Part shown: positions 1-6,447 of the stretch, piece after piece | Layout: the number at the start of each line of letters is the position of its first letter | Numbering within the stretch: the stretch's first letter is position 1 | DNA from: an uncultured Muribaculaceae bacterium | GTDB taxonomy: Bacteria > Bacteroidota > Bacteroidia > Bacteroidales > Muribaculaceae | NCBI GenBank assembly: GCA_910576935.1 | Contig: CAJTKG010000052.1 | Coordinates: forward strand, 1-14,153 | Direction of reading: 5' to 3' | Length of the DNA stretch: 14,153 nt | Notes under the pieces: generated by a model | What the model saw: only the letters and a program-made list of their open reading frames with translations | What the model was told of the DNA's origin: nothing | Databases searched by the model: none | Position numbers and translations under genes: made by a program

Positions 1-18
1 CGGTTTTCATCTGCGTTG

Positions 19-26
19 CAAAGGTA
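19..26 (-). promoter_or_regulatory. Possible -7 box of a leftward promoter
   Basis: Read on the minus strand this is TACCTTTG, a full match to the Bacteroidetes -7 consensus TAnnTTTG. It would drive a gene lying beyond the left edge of the window. I see no TTTG about 19-21 nt upstream, so the -33 half is missing and the call rests on the -7 box alone. Confidence 0.35.
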
Positions 27-53
27 AGGCACGGTTGGGGCGAGTTTATCACT

Positions 54-77
54 AAAATTGCACGTGGGTGCAATTTT
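54..77. repeat. Perfect 10-bp inverted repeat (hairpin)
   Basis: The arms AAAATTGCAC and GTGCAATTTT are perfectly complementary around a GTGG loop. With A on one flank and T on the other it could act as a small bidirectional terminator or simply be a hairpin in the intergenic region. No gene on either side clearly needs it. Confidence 0.5.
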
Positions 78-88
78 GGATGTGTTAA

Positions 89-120
89 ATGCACAATGCA
101 CAATGCAAAATTCACAATTT
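89..120. repeat. Short tandem A/T-rich repeat (GCACAAT units)
   Basis: Two adjacent copies of GCACAAT (91-97 and 98-104) are followed by a degenerate third unit, GCAAAATTCACAAT. It looks like low-complexity intergenic sequence. No function can be assigned. Confidence 0.45.
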
Positions 121-185
121 TTGGTGTAAAAATTGGTCTAATCAGGCAGATTAGTCAACTTATAGTCAAATCATTAGTAGTTGAT

Positions 186-328
186 GCAAGGGTTAAAAAC
201 CCTTGCTCCATAGCGCCTTTGAAACCTTTGTTCCATACGACTGCCTCGGAGGCCGTCGCTCTATGGAGCCGTGGATTTGCAATTTGAGGTGTATCAAAAC
301 AAGGGATGAAGCCCTTGTTCAATACGAC
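186..328. repeat. Three related hairpin-type intergenic repeats
   Basis: Three units share the core CCyTTGyTCmATA. The first (186-211) is a hairpin GCAAGGG/CCCTTGC with a 7-nt loop. The second (225-241) is a half-unit reading CCTTTGTTCCATACGAC. The third (298-328) is a hairpin AACAAGGG/CCCTTGTT followed by CAATACGAC, and it matches the second at 15 of 17 positions. A further 9-bp inverted pair, GCTCCATAG (205-213) with CTATGGAGC (261-269), encloses the second unit. The arrangement resembles a REP-like family of dispersed intergenic repeats. No open reading frame of interest lies within it. Confidence 0.5.
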
Positions 329-354
329 GTCAGGACGAGGCAGGTGTATAAACA

Positions 355-390
355 GAATGCCGGGGCGTAATGGGTTACGCTCCGGCATTC
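355..390 (-). terminator. Probable groL terminator hairpin
   Basis: A 16-bp stem (355-370 with 375-390) has one G-T pair and a 4-nt loop. It lies 28 nt past the groL stop on the minus strand. The sequence after the hairpin on that strand (CTGTTTATAC) is only mildly T-rich, so it is an imperfect intrinsic terminator, but position and stem strength fit the end of the groS-groL transcript. Confidence 0.65.
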
Positions 391-418
391 GGATGTTATG
401 GTAGTTGTATATTGGCGA

Positions 419-2056
419 TTACATCATGCCGCCCATGCCTCCCATGCCACCTGCGGGCATTGCGGGAGTGGGGTTGTCTTCTTTCTTATCGGCAATGACA
501 CACTCGGTTGTGAGGAACATGCCTGCGATGGAGGCTGCGTTTTCAAGTGCAACTCGAGTGACTTTGGCGGGATCGATGACACCTGCGGCAAGTAGGTTTT
601 CGTAGACGTCGGTGCGTGCGTTGTAACCGAAGTCGGCTTTACCTTCGCGTACTTTCTGGACGACTACGGCACCTTCGACACCGGCGTTTGCTGCAATCTG
701 ACGTAGGGGTTCCTCGATGGCGCGCTCGACAATAGCGATGCCTGTCTGCTCGTCATCGTTGTCGCCTTTGAGACCTTCGAGTGCTGCAAGGCAACGGATG
801 TAAGCCACACCACCACCGGGGACGATGCCTTCGGCGATGGCTGCACGGGTTGCGCTGAGTGCGTCGTCGACACGGTCTTTTTTCTCTTTCATCTCGACTT
901 CGCTGGGCGCACCGATGTGGAGAACGGCAACGCCGCCGGCGAGTTTGGCAAGACGTTCCTGAAGTTTTTCGCGGTCGTAGTCGCTTGTGGTCTGGGCTAT
1001 CTGAGCCTTGATCTGGGCGACACGGGTTGCGATGGCGTCTTTAGAACCATTGCCGTTGACGATGGTTGTATTTTCTTTGTTTACGGTTATCTTCTCGGCT
1101 GTGCCAAGGGTCTGGAGTGTCGCGGTGGCGAGCTGCATGCCTTTTTCTTCAGAGACGACTGTACCGCCTGTAAGGATGGCGATGTCTTCGAGCATCTCTT
1201 TGCGACGGTCGCCGAAACCGGGAGCTTTGACGGCGCAGATCTTGAGCGAGCCGCGCAGACGGTTGACAACGAGTGTGGCAAGGGCTTCCTGATCGACGTC
1301 TTCGGCTATGATCAGCAAGGGACGACCGCTCTGGGCTGTAGCCTCGAGGACGGGGAGAAGGTCTTTGAGGTTTGAGATCTTCTTGTCGTAGAGAAGTACG
1401 TAGGGCATATCCATGGCGCACTCCATCTTCTCGGGGTTTGTAACGAAATAGGGAGAGATATAGCCGCGGTCGAACTGCATGCCTTCGACAATGTCGATGG
1501 TTGTTTCCGTGCCTTTGGCTTCGTCGACGGTGATGACACCTTCTTTTTTGACTTTCTGCATGGCTTCTGCGATGAGACGACCGATTTTCTCGTCGTTGTT
1601 GGCCGAGACGCGGGCTACATCCTCAATTTTCTTGAAGTCATCGCCAACTTCTTCAGACATGTCTTTGATGCCTTCGACAACGGCGGCGACGGCTTTGTCG
1701 ATGCCACGTTTGAGGTCCATAGGGTTGGCACCGGCGGCTACGTTCTTGAGGCCGACGGCAATGATAGACTGCGCGAGGACGGTGGCGGTTGTTGTGCCGT
1801 CGCCGGCGTCATCGCCGGTCTTGGATGCGACTTCCTTGACGAGCTGGGCGCCCATGTTCTGAAAAGCGTCCTCGAGTTCTACCTCACGGGCGACACTGAC
1901 TCCGTCTTTTGTGATGTGGGGTGCGCCGAATTTCTTCTCGATTATTACATTGCGACCTTTGGGGCCGAGGGTTACTTTTACTGCGTCGGCAAGAGCGTCG
2001 ACACCTTTCTTAAGCTCTTCGCGAGCCTTTATATTGAATTTTATTTCTTTTGCCAT
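419..2056 (-). CDS. groL: GroEL, 60-kDa chaperonin
   Basis: This is the large subunit of the ATP-driven cytoplasmic folding chamber, which encloses non-native proteins under a GroES lid. The 545-residue length is standard. The N-terminal equatorial segment carries the ATP-site motif GDGTTT (residues 85-90), where the aspartate is needed for hydrolysis. The apical domain and the returning equatorial domain follow without interruption. The protein ends in the flexible Gly-Gly-Met tail (about residues 536-545) typical of group I chaperonins. The start at 2056 gives the usual MAKEI beginning. The gene follows groS by 39 nt and is presumably cotranscribed with it from the promoter upstream of groS. 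No truncation or frameshift is seen. Identification is essentially certain. Confidence 0.99.
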   Translation of the reverse strand: MAKEIKFNIKAREELKKGVDALADAVKVTLGPKGRNVIIEKKFGAPHITKDGVSVAREVELEDAFQNMGAQLVKEVASKTGDDAGDGTTTATVLAQSIIAVGLKNVAAGANPMDLKRGIDKAVAAVVEGIKDMSEEVGDDFKKIEDVARVSANNDEKIGRLIAEAMQKVKKEGVITVDEAKGTETTIDIVEGMQFDRGYISPYFVTNPEKMECAMDMPYVLLYDKKISNLKDLLPVLEATAQSGRPLLIIAEDVDQEALATLVVNRLRGSLKICAVKAPGFGDRRKEMLEDIAILTGGTVVSEEKGMQLATATLQTLGTAEKITVNKENTTIVNGNGSKDAIATRVAQIKAQIAQTTSDYDREKLQERLAKLAGGVAVLHIGAPSEVEMKEKKDRVDDALSATRAAIAEGIVPGGGVAYIRCLAALEGLKGDNDDEQTGIAIVERAIEEPLRQIAANAGVEGAVVVQKVREGKADFGYNARTDVYENLLAAGVIDPAKVTRVALENAASIAGMFLTTECVIADKKEDNPTPAMPAGGMGGMGGMM

Positions 2057-2095
2057 GATTGTAATCGTTTGATGTAAGTTTAATATCTATGTATA

Positions 2096-2368
2096 TTATT
2101 CGACTACGGCGAGAACTTCGTTCTGGCGCATGATCAGCACCTTGTCGCCTTCGAGATCGATCTCTGTGCCGGCATATTTGCCATAGAGCACAACATCGCC
2201 CTGTTTAAGCACCATTTCTTCGTCTTTAGTGCCATTGCCAACGGCGAGAACCGTGCCTTTGAGAGGTTTTTCTTTAGCAGAGTCAGGAATGATTATACCC
2301 GACGCGGTTACTTCTTCGGCGGCTGTGGGTCTGATTATGACGCGATCAGCCAATGGTTTAAGTTTCAT
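2096..2368 (-). CDS. groS: GroES, 10-kDa co-chaperonin
   Basis: This is the heptameric lid of the GroEL chamber. It has 90 residues, within the normal 90-100 range. It opens with the family signature KPLADRVIIRP. A mobile loop at roughly residues 15-31 includes the hydrophobic stretch GIII that docks on the GroEL apical domain. The C-terminal beta strand contains VLAVVE. It is the first gene of the groS-groL operon. The sequence upstream holds a sigma-54-type -24/-12 element and a cluster of TGnCA repeats, and no CIRCE-type inverted repeat. There is no recognisable Shine-Dalgarno sequence, as is usual for this phylum. Confidence 0.98.
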   Translation of the reverse strand: MKLKPLADRVIIRPTAAEEVTASGIIIPDSAKEKPLKGTVLAVGNGTKDEEMVLKQGDVVLYGKYAGTEIDLEGDKVLIMRQNEVLAVVE

Positions 2369-2425
2369 AATAATGCGTTTTATATAGTTGTTATTTAAAA
2401 TTTTTATGTTTACGTTAAGTCATAC

Positions 2426-2441
2426 TGCAAGATTCGTGCCA
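2426..2441 (-). promoter_or_regulatory. Sigma-54-type (-24/-12) promoter of groS-groL
   Basis: On the minus strand the sequence is TGGCACGAATCTTGCA, a full match to the RpoN consensus TGGCACG-N4-TTGCW. The GG of the -24 element and the GC of the -12 element are separated by exactly 10 nt, as sigma-54 requires. Transcription would begin near position 2415, about 47 nt before the groS start codon. No TAnnTTTG box is seen between this site and groS. The call is by motif only. Confidence 0.7.
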
Positions 2442-2453
2442 AACTGAATCATC

Positions 2454-2489
2454 TGTCATTTACGTGTCAGTAGAACTGCCAAAATGTCA
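2454..2489 (-). promoter_or_regulatory. Cluster of four TGnCA direct repeats upstream of the groS promoter
   Basis: Reading the plus strand, TGTCA (2454), TGTCA (2465), TGCCA (2477) and TGTCA (2485) occur in the same orientation, at steps of 11, 12 and 8 nt, directly upstream of the -24 element. The regular spacing close to one helix turn suggests binding of a regulator along one face of the DNA, possibly the enhancer-binding activator. It lies closer to the promoter than classical upstream activating sites. Confidence 0.4.
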
Positions 2490-2546
2490 ATGGCGCCCCG
2501 ACCAACTCCCCATAAAACAAATATGAGGCGCCGGTTGTTGCAGTCG

Positions 2547-3416
2547 CTATCGTTTTTTATCGAAGATGGCATTGACTTTTGCCGGAGCAGCGCCATATTC
2601 TATGGCTTTTTTTGCATCGGCACGGGCGTCGTCGAGTCGAAAGCGCTCGTGATTAAGACGTGCCCGATAGTAATATAGCTCGGGGTCACGGCTATAGCGT
2701 TTAAGCCCTTCGTTAATCACCGCCGACGCCTCAGACAGATTGTCGAGAGCGAGGTAGCACCCGGCCAGACCCGCATAATACTCGGGATTGGGGTCGAGTT
2801 CGAGGAGTTTTTCGAAATAGGGCACAGCCTGCCTGTCGCGGCCGGTCATGGAGTAGAGCGAACTCAAGGCGACTGCGGTTATGTATGAGCCGGGGACTTT
2901 GCGCTTCAATACGTCAAAGTCGGCTTCGGCCCGGGGAAGATCGCCTTTGTAAAGGGACATGAATCCCCGGTAATAGCGGGCGTCGAGGTTGACGGAGTCT
3001 ATCTCCAAGGCATGGCTGAAGTCATTGAAGGCATCGTCGTCGCGTCTAAGTTTCAGATAGACTCGCGCACGATTGTTAATGACCGTCACCATGCGAGGTG
3101 CACGACGCGACGCCTCGTCGAGGGCAAGAAGAGCCAACGAATCACGGTCCATATATGAATAAACCATACCGAGGTTTGAGAGCAGCAAAACATTGCCGGG
3201 ATTTTCCGGCTCGACAGCCATGGCATCGACAAGTCGGGCGACAGCCTCTTCATATCTACCGTCGGCAATAGCCTTGTCGGCTTCGCCCATCAATATAAAA
3301 TAAGGGTCTTCGTCGGTGTCATCATCGGCTGCAAAAGCCTCGATACAGCATGTCAGGACGAGCACGATACTCAATGAGATGAGGAGAGCCGTTTTTTTAA
3401 CAAAAGTTATTAACAT
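2547..3416 (-). CDS. Secreted tetratricopeptide-repeat (TPR) protein
   Basis: The product is a 289-residue protein exported across the inner membrane. An N-terminal signal peptide has a basic start (VKKTA) and a hydrophobic core at about residues 9-22, with a probable signal peptidase I cut after AFA near residue 29. The following acidic stretch DDDTDED leads into tandem helical TPR units from about residue 40 to 280. Features typical of the repeat are visible, such as GRYEEAV, LGMVYSY, ALEIDSVNLDARYYRGF and LDPNPEYYAGLAGCYLAL. TPR arrays bind other proteins, but the partner here is unknown. It is transcribed divergently from the HU/SPOR gene. The two cysteines at the end of the hydrophobic core do not sit in a proper lipobox, so a lipoprotein is less likely. 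A specific function cannot be given. Confidence 0.85.
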   Translation of the reverse strand: MLITFVKKTALLISLSIVLVLTCCIEAFAADDDTDEDPYFILMGEADKAIADGRYEEAVARLVDAMAVEPENPGNVLLLSNLGMVYSYMDRDSLALLALDEASRRAPRMVTVINNRARVYLKLRRDDDAFNDFSHALEIDSVNLDARYYRGFMSLYKGDLPRAEADFDVLKRKVPGSYITAVALSSLYSMTGRDRQAVPYFEKLLELDPNPEYYAGLAGCYLALDNLSEASAVINEGLKRYSRDPELYYYRARLNHERFRLDDARADAKKAIEYGAAPAKVNAIFDKKR

Positions 3417-3471
3417 ATTGACATCATTTTGTTGATAAGTAGTCAGTAATTGCCGACTTTATTGACTTCGA

Positions 3472-3479
3472 CAAAGTTA
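3472..3479 (-). promoter_or_regulatory. Possible -7 box for the TPR gene
   Basis: The minus-strand sequence TAACTTTG matches the Bacteroidetes -7 consensus TAnnTTTG. It lies 56 nt upstream of the TPR start codon. The nearest TTTG upstream on that strand (plus-strand positions 3504-3507) is 24 nt away rather than the preferred 19-21, so the -33 half is poor. Confidence 0.45.
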
Positions 3480-3524
3480 TGACGTTTATTTTAAAGAGAA
3501 TGTCAAAGCAAAACTAAAAATTGT

Positions 3525-3555
3525 TTTGATATTATAAAATAATAGACTAATTTTG
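3525..3555 (+). promoter_or_regulatory. Bacteroidetes-type promoter of the HU/SPOR-to-ispE gene run
   Basis: A -33 element TTTG (3525-3528) and a -7 element TAATTTTG (3548-3555) are separated by exactly 19 nt, matching the primary sigma-factor consensus TTTG-N19-TAnnTTTG of Bacteroidetes. Transcription should start close to 3562, giving a leader of about 20 nt before the start codon at 3581. This is the best-matched vegetative promoter in the window. Confidence 0.75.
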
Positions 3556-3580
3556 CTGATAATTGTTGAAAAAGACATAA

Positions 3581-4588
3581 ATGAACCGCGTAATAAGACA
3601 TAGCGAATACCTGATTCAGAGCAACGATTGCATCATCATGCCGGGGCTCGGCGCCGTGCTCGCGCACGACGAAAGCGCCCGCATCGATGAGGCGACAGGT
3701 ATGCTTGTGCCACCTAAACGCCGTTTTACATTCAACAGTCTGCTGACCCAGAACGACGGATTACTCGCATCATCGATAGCACGTTGCGAAGGTATAAGCT
3801 ATGATGCCGCCATGAAGATTGTCAACGACGAGATAGAATCGATGCGCCATCAGCTTGTTGCCGACGGCGAACTTTCTCTGGGCCATATAGGTCTGTTGAG
3901 ACTCGACGGAGACCGAATGCTCTTCGAGCCTTATGAGGCCTCGTCGCTTACACCGGGACTTCTGTGGCTGCCCAGCGTACGCGTCATTCCGCTAAGCGAA
4001 CGCGTCAAAGCCGAGGTCGAAGCCAGTGAGGAAGGCACACGCCGCCATGTCAGTCGATTCACCCGATTGATGCGCACTGCCGCAGCCGTGGCTGTCGCCA
4101 TCGGCCTTGGATTCGTCATGTCGACCCCTGTCACCACCGGTAACGCACAGTTTGCATCGTTAGCGCCGGATGTTGTAAAAGCTCCGTCGCGAGCCACCGA
4201 AAGTCTTTTCGAGCGCCCGGGTATGTCGACATCACCACTTGTGCTTGTGCTCCGTCATCACGAGGATGCGATCACAACAGTCGATACGACCGTAACGACG
4301 CCGGCGTCAAAGCCCGGTACGACGGTCGTGGCGGAAGTTAAAAAAGATATGGAGACGGCCCTCCGCTTCGACGAGAATGACCGTTATTGTCTTATCATCG
4401 CCTCGATGGCCACACGTGAGGAAGCAGACCGTTTCATAGCCCGTAACAATAAACAGCAATTAGGCGTCCTCCCGAAGGATGGCCGTTATCGAGTCTATGC
4501 CGCCACCGGCACCACAGCCGCGGGCGCACAGTCGGCAGCAGCCGAATTGGCCGATCGCTATCCCGATGCCTGGGTGTGCCGCCGGTAA
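3581..4588 (+). CDS. HU-like (CCDC81-type) / transmembrane / SPOR-domain protein
   Basis: The product is a 335-residue protein of an architecture common in Bacteroidetes. Two N-terminal HU-like domains (about residues 1-60 and 62-138) resemble the bacterial CCDC81-type HU family, with FNSLLTQNDGLLASSIARCEG bridging them in the usual way. One hydrophobic segment at about 166-183 should cross the inner membrane. A low-complexity Thr/Pro/Lys-rich linker follows, then a C-terminal SPOR domain (about 264-335), which in other proteins binds denuded peptidoglycan at division sites. The predicted layout puts the HU-like part in the cytoplasm and the SPOR domain in the periplasm. DNA binding and a division role are family-level inferences. 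It is the first gene after a strong promoter and is followed by the nitroreductase gene after 13 nt. Confidence 0.8.
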   Translation: MNRVIRHSEYLIQSNDCIIMPGLGAVLAHDESARIDEATGMLVPPKRRFTFNSLLTQNDGLLASSIARCEGISYDAAMKIVNDEIESMRHQLVADGELSLGHIGLLRLDGDRMLFEPYEASSLTPGLLWLPSVRVIPLSERVKAEVEASEEGTRRHVSRFTRLMRTAAAVAVAIGLGFVMSTPVTTGNAQFASLAPDVVKAPSRATESLFERPGMSTSPLVLVLRHHEDAITTVDTTVTTPASKPGTTVVAEVKKDMETALRFDENDRYCLIIASMATREEADRFIARNNKQQLGVLPKDGRYRVYAATGTTAAGAQSAAAELADRYPDAWVCRR

Positions 4589-4601
4589 ACCCGATATTTA
4601 T

Positions 4602-5141
4602 ATGGATAACCTTCATCAGCTCTTATTACAGCGTCACAGCATACGCCGCTATACCGGCGAGCCTATAGACAGCGAAGCAGTAAAAACCATTCTCGAAGCC
4701 GCCCTTCTGGCGCCGACGTCAAAGAACGGACGTCCGTGGCAGTTTGTCGTCGTCGAAGACAAAGATATGCTCGCCCGTCTGGCCGAATGCAAACAGTTTG
4801 GCGCCAAACCGGTTTCGACGGCCGCTTTGGCTGTGGTCGTCACCGTAAATCCCGCGCTCAGCGAAGTGTATATCGAAGATGCCTCGGTCGCTGCCATAAT
4901 GATGCACTTACAGGCTGCCGACCTCGGCCTCGGATCATGCTGGATTCAGGTGCGGGGCCGTTTTGCCGCTGACGGCGAACCGTCTGAGAATATCGTCCGC
5001 GAACTCCTCGGCATCCCCGAAGACATGGTTGTAGAGTGTATAGTCACTTTCGGCCACATCGACGAACAACGCAAGCCTGTCGATCCTGACAAACTATTCT
5101 GGGAGAAAATTCATATAGGATCTTGGAAGACAGAGCTCTGA
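4602..5141 (+). CDS. Nitroreductase-family flavoprotein
   Basis: This is a predicted FMN-dependent NAD(P)H oxidoreductase of 179 residues. The N-terminal motif RHSIRRYTGEPI (about 11-22) and APTSKNGRPWQF (37-48) are the usual FMN-contacting elements of the family. LGLGSCWIQVRG lies in the middle, and a C-terminal strand VECIVTFGHIDEQRKP completes the fold. I chose the ATG at 4602 because an in-frame start at 4479 would add 41 residues overlapping the preceding gene and unlike any nitroreductase. From 4602 the protein begins directly with the conserved helix. The substrate is not predictable. It overlaps the next gene by 19 nt, which implies cotranscription. Confidence 0.88.
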   Translation: MDNLHQLLLQRHSIRRYTGEPIDSEAVKTILEAALLAPTSKNGRPWQFVVVEDKDMLARLAECKQFGAKPVSTAALAVVVTVNPALSEVYIEDASVAAIMMHLQAADLGLGSCWIQVRGRFAADGEPSENIVRELLGIPEDMVVECIVTFGHIDEQRKPVDPDKLFWEKIHIGSWKTEL

Positions 5142-5914
5142 ACAGTCTGCGGGTAGCGTTTATCGGTTCGGGCAATGTCGCCACGCACCTCGCCGGCGGC
5201 CTTTCAGCCGCCGGATGTGAGATTGTCTGTGTCTGCAGCCCTACCCTCGCCCATGCCCGACGCCTTGCCGACCGCTTCAACGATTGTCTGGCCATTGAAA
5301 GTGTCGGTTCTCTGCCTGCCGACGCAGACCTCTATCTCATATCGACGGTCGACAGTGCCGTCGCAAATATAGCTTCAGAAATGCCGCGCGTGACCGGTCT
5401 CGTCGCCCACACTTCGGGCAGTGTGCCCCTCTCGGCCCTCAGAACTGTCTCGGAGATGACAGCCGTCATCTATCCACTTCAGACGTTTTCACGTGAAGTG
5501 GATGTCAGGCTTGACGACGTGCCTTTTTTCACCGAAGCATCAACCGCAGAGGCACACGCGTTTGCCGACAGAATCGCCGGTCTGCTCTCACCTAAAGTCT
5601 ATCATGCCGACTCGGCGCACCGGAAGACGCTACACATAGCCGGCGTATTGTCATGCAATTTCGCCAACTATCTGTGGGACCGCACCTCGGATCTGCTCGG
5701 ACAGGCAGGCTACAGTTTCGACGTCGTCAGGCCTCTGATCGAAGCCACCCTCCGCAAGGCTGTCGAGGTCGGCCCGCATGCCGCCCAGACCGGCCCGGCC
5801 ATGAGAGGCGACCTCGCTGTCATCGAGAGTCATATAGAAAGCCTCGACCCGACAACCGCCGATATATACCGCATAATTACCGAAGCCATCATCGACTCAC
5901 ACAAACAGCCATGA
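5123..5914 (+). CDS. Rossmann-fold / DUF2520 protein
   Basis: This is a 263-residue protein with an N-terminal NAD(P)-binding Rossmann fold. The glycine motif IGSGNVATHLA lies at about residues 14-24, and the second strand CEIVCVCSPT follows. The C-terminal helical DUF2520 part occupies about 125-250. The overall plan is like ProC/6-phosphogluconate dehydrogenase relatives, but the reaction is unknown. The start appears to be TTG at 5123. No ATG precedes the glycine motif in frame; the only alternatives are CTG codons at 5138 and 5147. The 5' end overlaps the nitroreductase gene by 19 nt, and the stop overlaps the next start in an ATGA arrangement, so translation is probably coupled. The family is common in Bacteroidetes next to the Kdo-8-P phosphatase. 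Confidence 0.85.
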   Translation: MEDRALNSLRVAFIGSGNVATHLAGGLSAAGCEIVCVCSPTLAHARRLADRFNDCLAIESVGSLPADADLYLISTVDSAVANIASEMPRVTGLVAHTSGSVPLSALRTVSEMTAVIYPLQTFSREVDVRLDDVPFFTEASTAEAHAFADRIAGLLSPKVYHADSAHRKTLHIAGVLSCNFANYLWDRTSDLLGQAGYSFDVVRPLIEATLRKAVEVGPHAAQTGPAMRGDLAVIESHIESLDPTTADIYRIITEAIIDSHKQP

Positions 5915-6435
5915 GCAAAATAAACTACGATCTCACGAAAATCAAAGGTATCGCTTTTGACGTCGACGGAGTATTGTCGCCGTCGACCATACCGCTCGGC
6001 GAAGACGGTATACCGCGCCGCATGGTAAACATCAAAGACGGCTATGCCCTTCAGCTTGCCGTCAAGCAGGGGCTAAAATTAGCCATCATCAGCGGTGCCA
6101 AATCAGAGTCGGTCGAGTTGCGCTTCAGAGCCTTGGGCATCACCGACATATATATGAAAGCCTCTGACAAAATGCCATGTCTGACCGACTGGCTCGACAA
6201 AAAGGGTCTCTCGGCCGACGAGGTGGCCTTTGCGGGCGATGACATTCCCGACATATGCGTGATGCGACATGTGGGGCTGAGCGTGGCACCGCGTGACGCC
6301 GACGAATTCGTGAAGTCGATAGCCCGCTATGTAACCGTCGCCGACGGTGGCTATGGCGTCGCCCGAGAAATACTCGAGGAAGTCATGCGCGCCCAAGGGC
6401 TCTGGATGTCACACGCCGATGCGTTCGGATGGTAA
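5911..6435 (+). CDS. kdsC: HAD-family 3-deoxy-D-manno-octulosonate 8-phosphate phosphatase (KdsC)
   Basis: The product is a 174-residue cytoplasmic phosphatase that would remove phosphate from Kdo-8-phosphate to give Kdo for the inner core of lipopolysaccharide. The HAD nucleophile motif FDVDGVL places D17 and D19 in the active site. ISGAKSE (about 60-66) supplies the Ser motif, K87 fits the conserved lysine, and AGDDIPD (108-114) holds the metal-binding aspartates. The compact length with no large cap domain is typical of KdsC, which forms tetramers. I used the ATG at 5911 rather than the open frame reaching back to 5653, because the latter lies entirely within the previous gene. The ATGA overlap indicates translational coupling. 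A related sugar-phosphate phosphatase is the only real alternative. Confidence 0.9.
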   Translation: MSKINYDLTKIKGIAFDVDGVLSPSTIPLGEDGIPRRMVNIKDGYALQLAVKQGLKLAIISGAKSESVELRFRALGITDIYMKASDKMPCLTDWLDKKGLSADEVAFAGDDIPDICVMRHVGLSVAPRDADEFVKSIARYVTVADGGYGVAREILEEVMRAQGLWMSHADAFGW

Positions 6436-6447
6436 TCACCACTTACA

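Noticed and set aside
89..328. CRISPR array in the left intergenic region
   Set aside because: The repeats are few, diverged and irregularly spaced, and no cas genes are present.
917..1375. 152-residue open frame antisense to groL, with other shadow frames nearby
   Set aside because: It lies wholly within the clearly coding groL and has no recognisable domain. Its cysteine- and glycine-rich composition is typical of a mirror frame in a high-GC coding region.
2492..2532. GGCGCC pair as a terminator of the TPR gene
   Set aside because: Only six self-complementary bases on each side with a loop of nearly 30 nt and no T-run. Too weak to call.
2369..2546. CIRCE (HrcA) heat-shock operator upstream of groS
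   Set aside because: I looked for TTAGCACTC-N9-GAGTGCTAA and found nothing resembling it on either strand.
3347..3356. Lipoprotein signal in the TPR protein (LTCC)
   Set aside because: The residue before each candidate cysteine is Thr or Cys rather than Gly, Ala or Ser. Cleavage after AFA fits better.
4479..4601. Longer start for the nitroreductase gene
   Set aside because: It would add 41 Pro/Gln-rich residues inside the HU/SPOR gene that do not belong to the family. The ATG at 4602 gives the usual beginning.
5653..5910. Longer start for kdsC
   Set aside because: The extra 86 residues lie entirely inside the DUF2520 gene and are Arg-rich shadow sequence. The ATGA overlap start gives the normal KdsC length.
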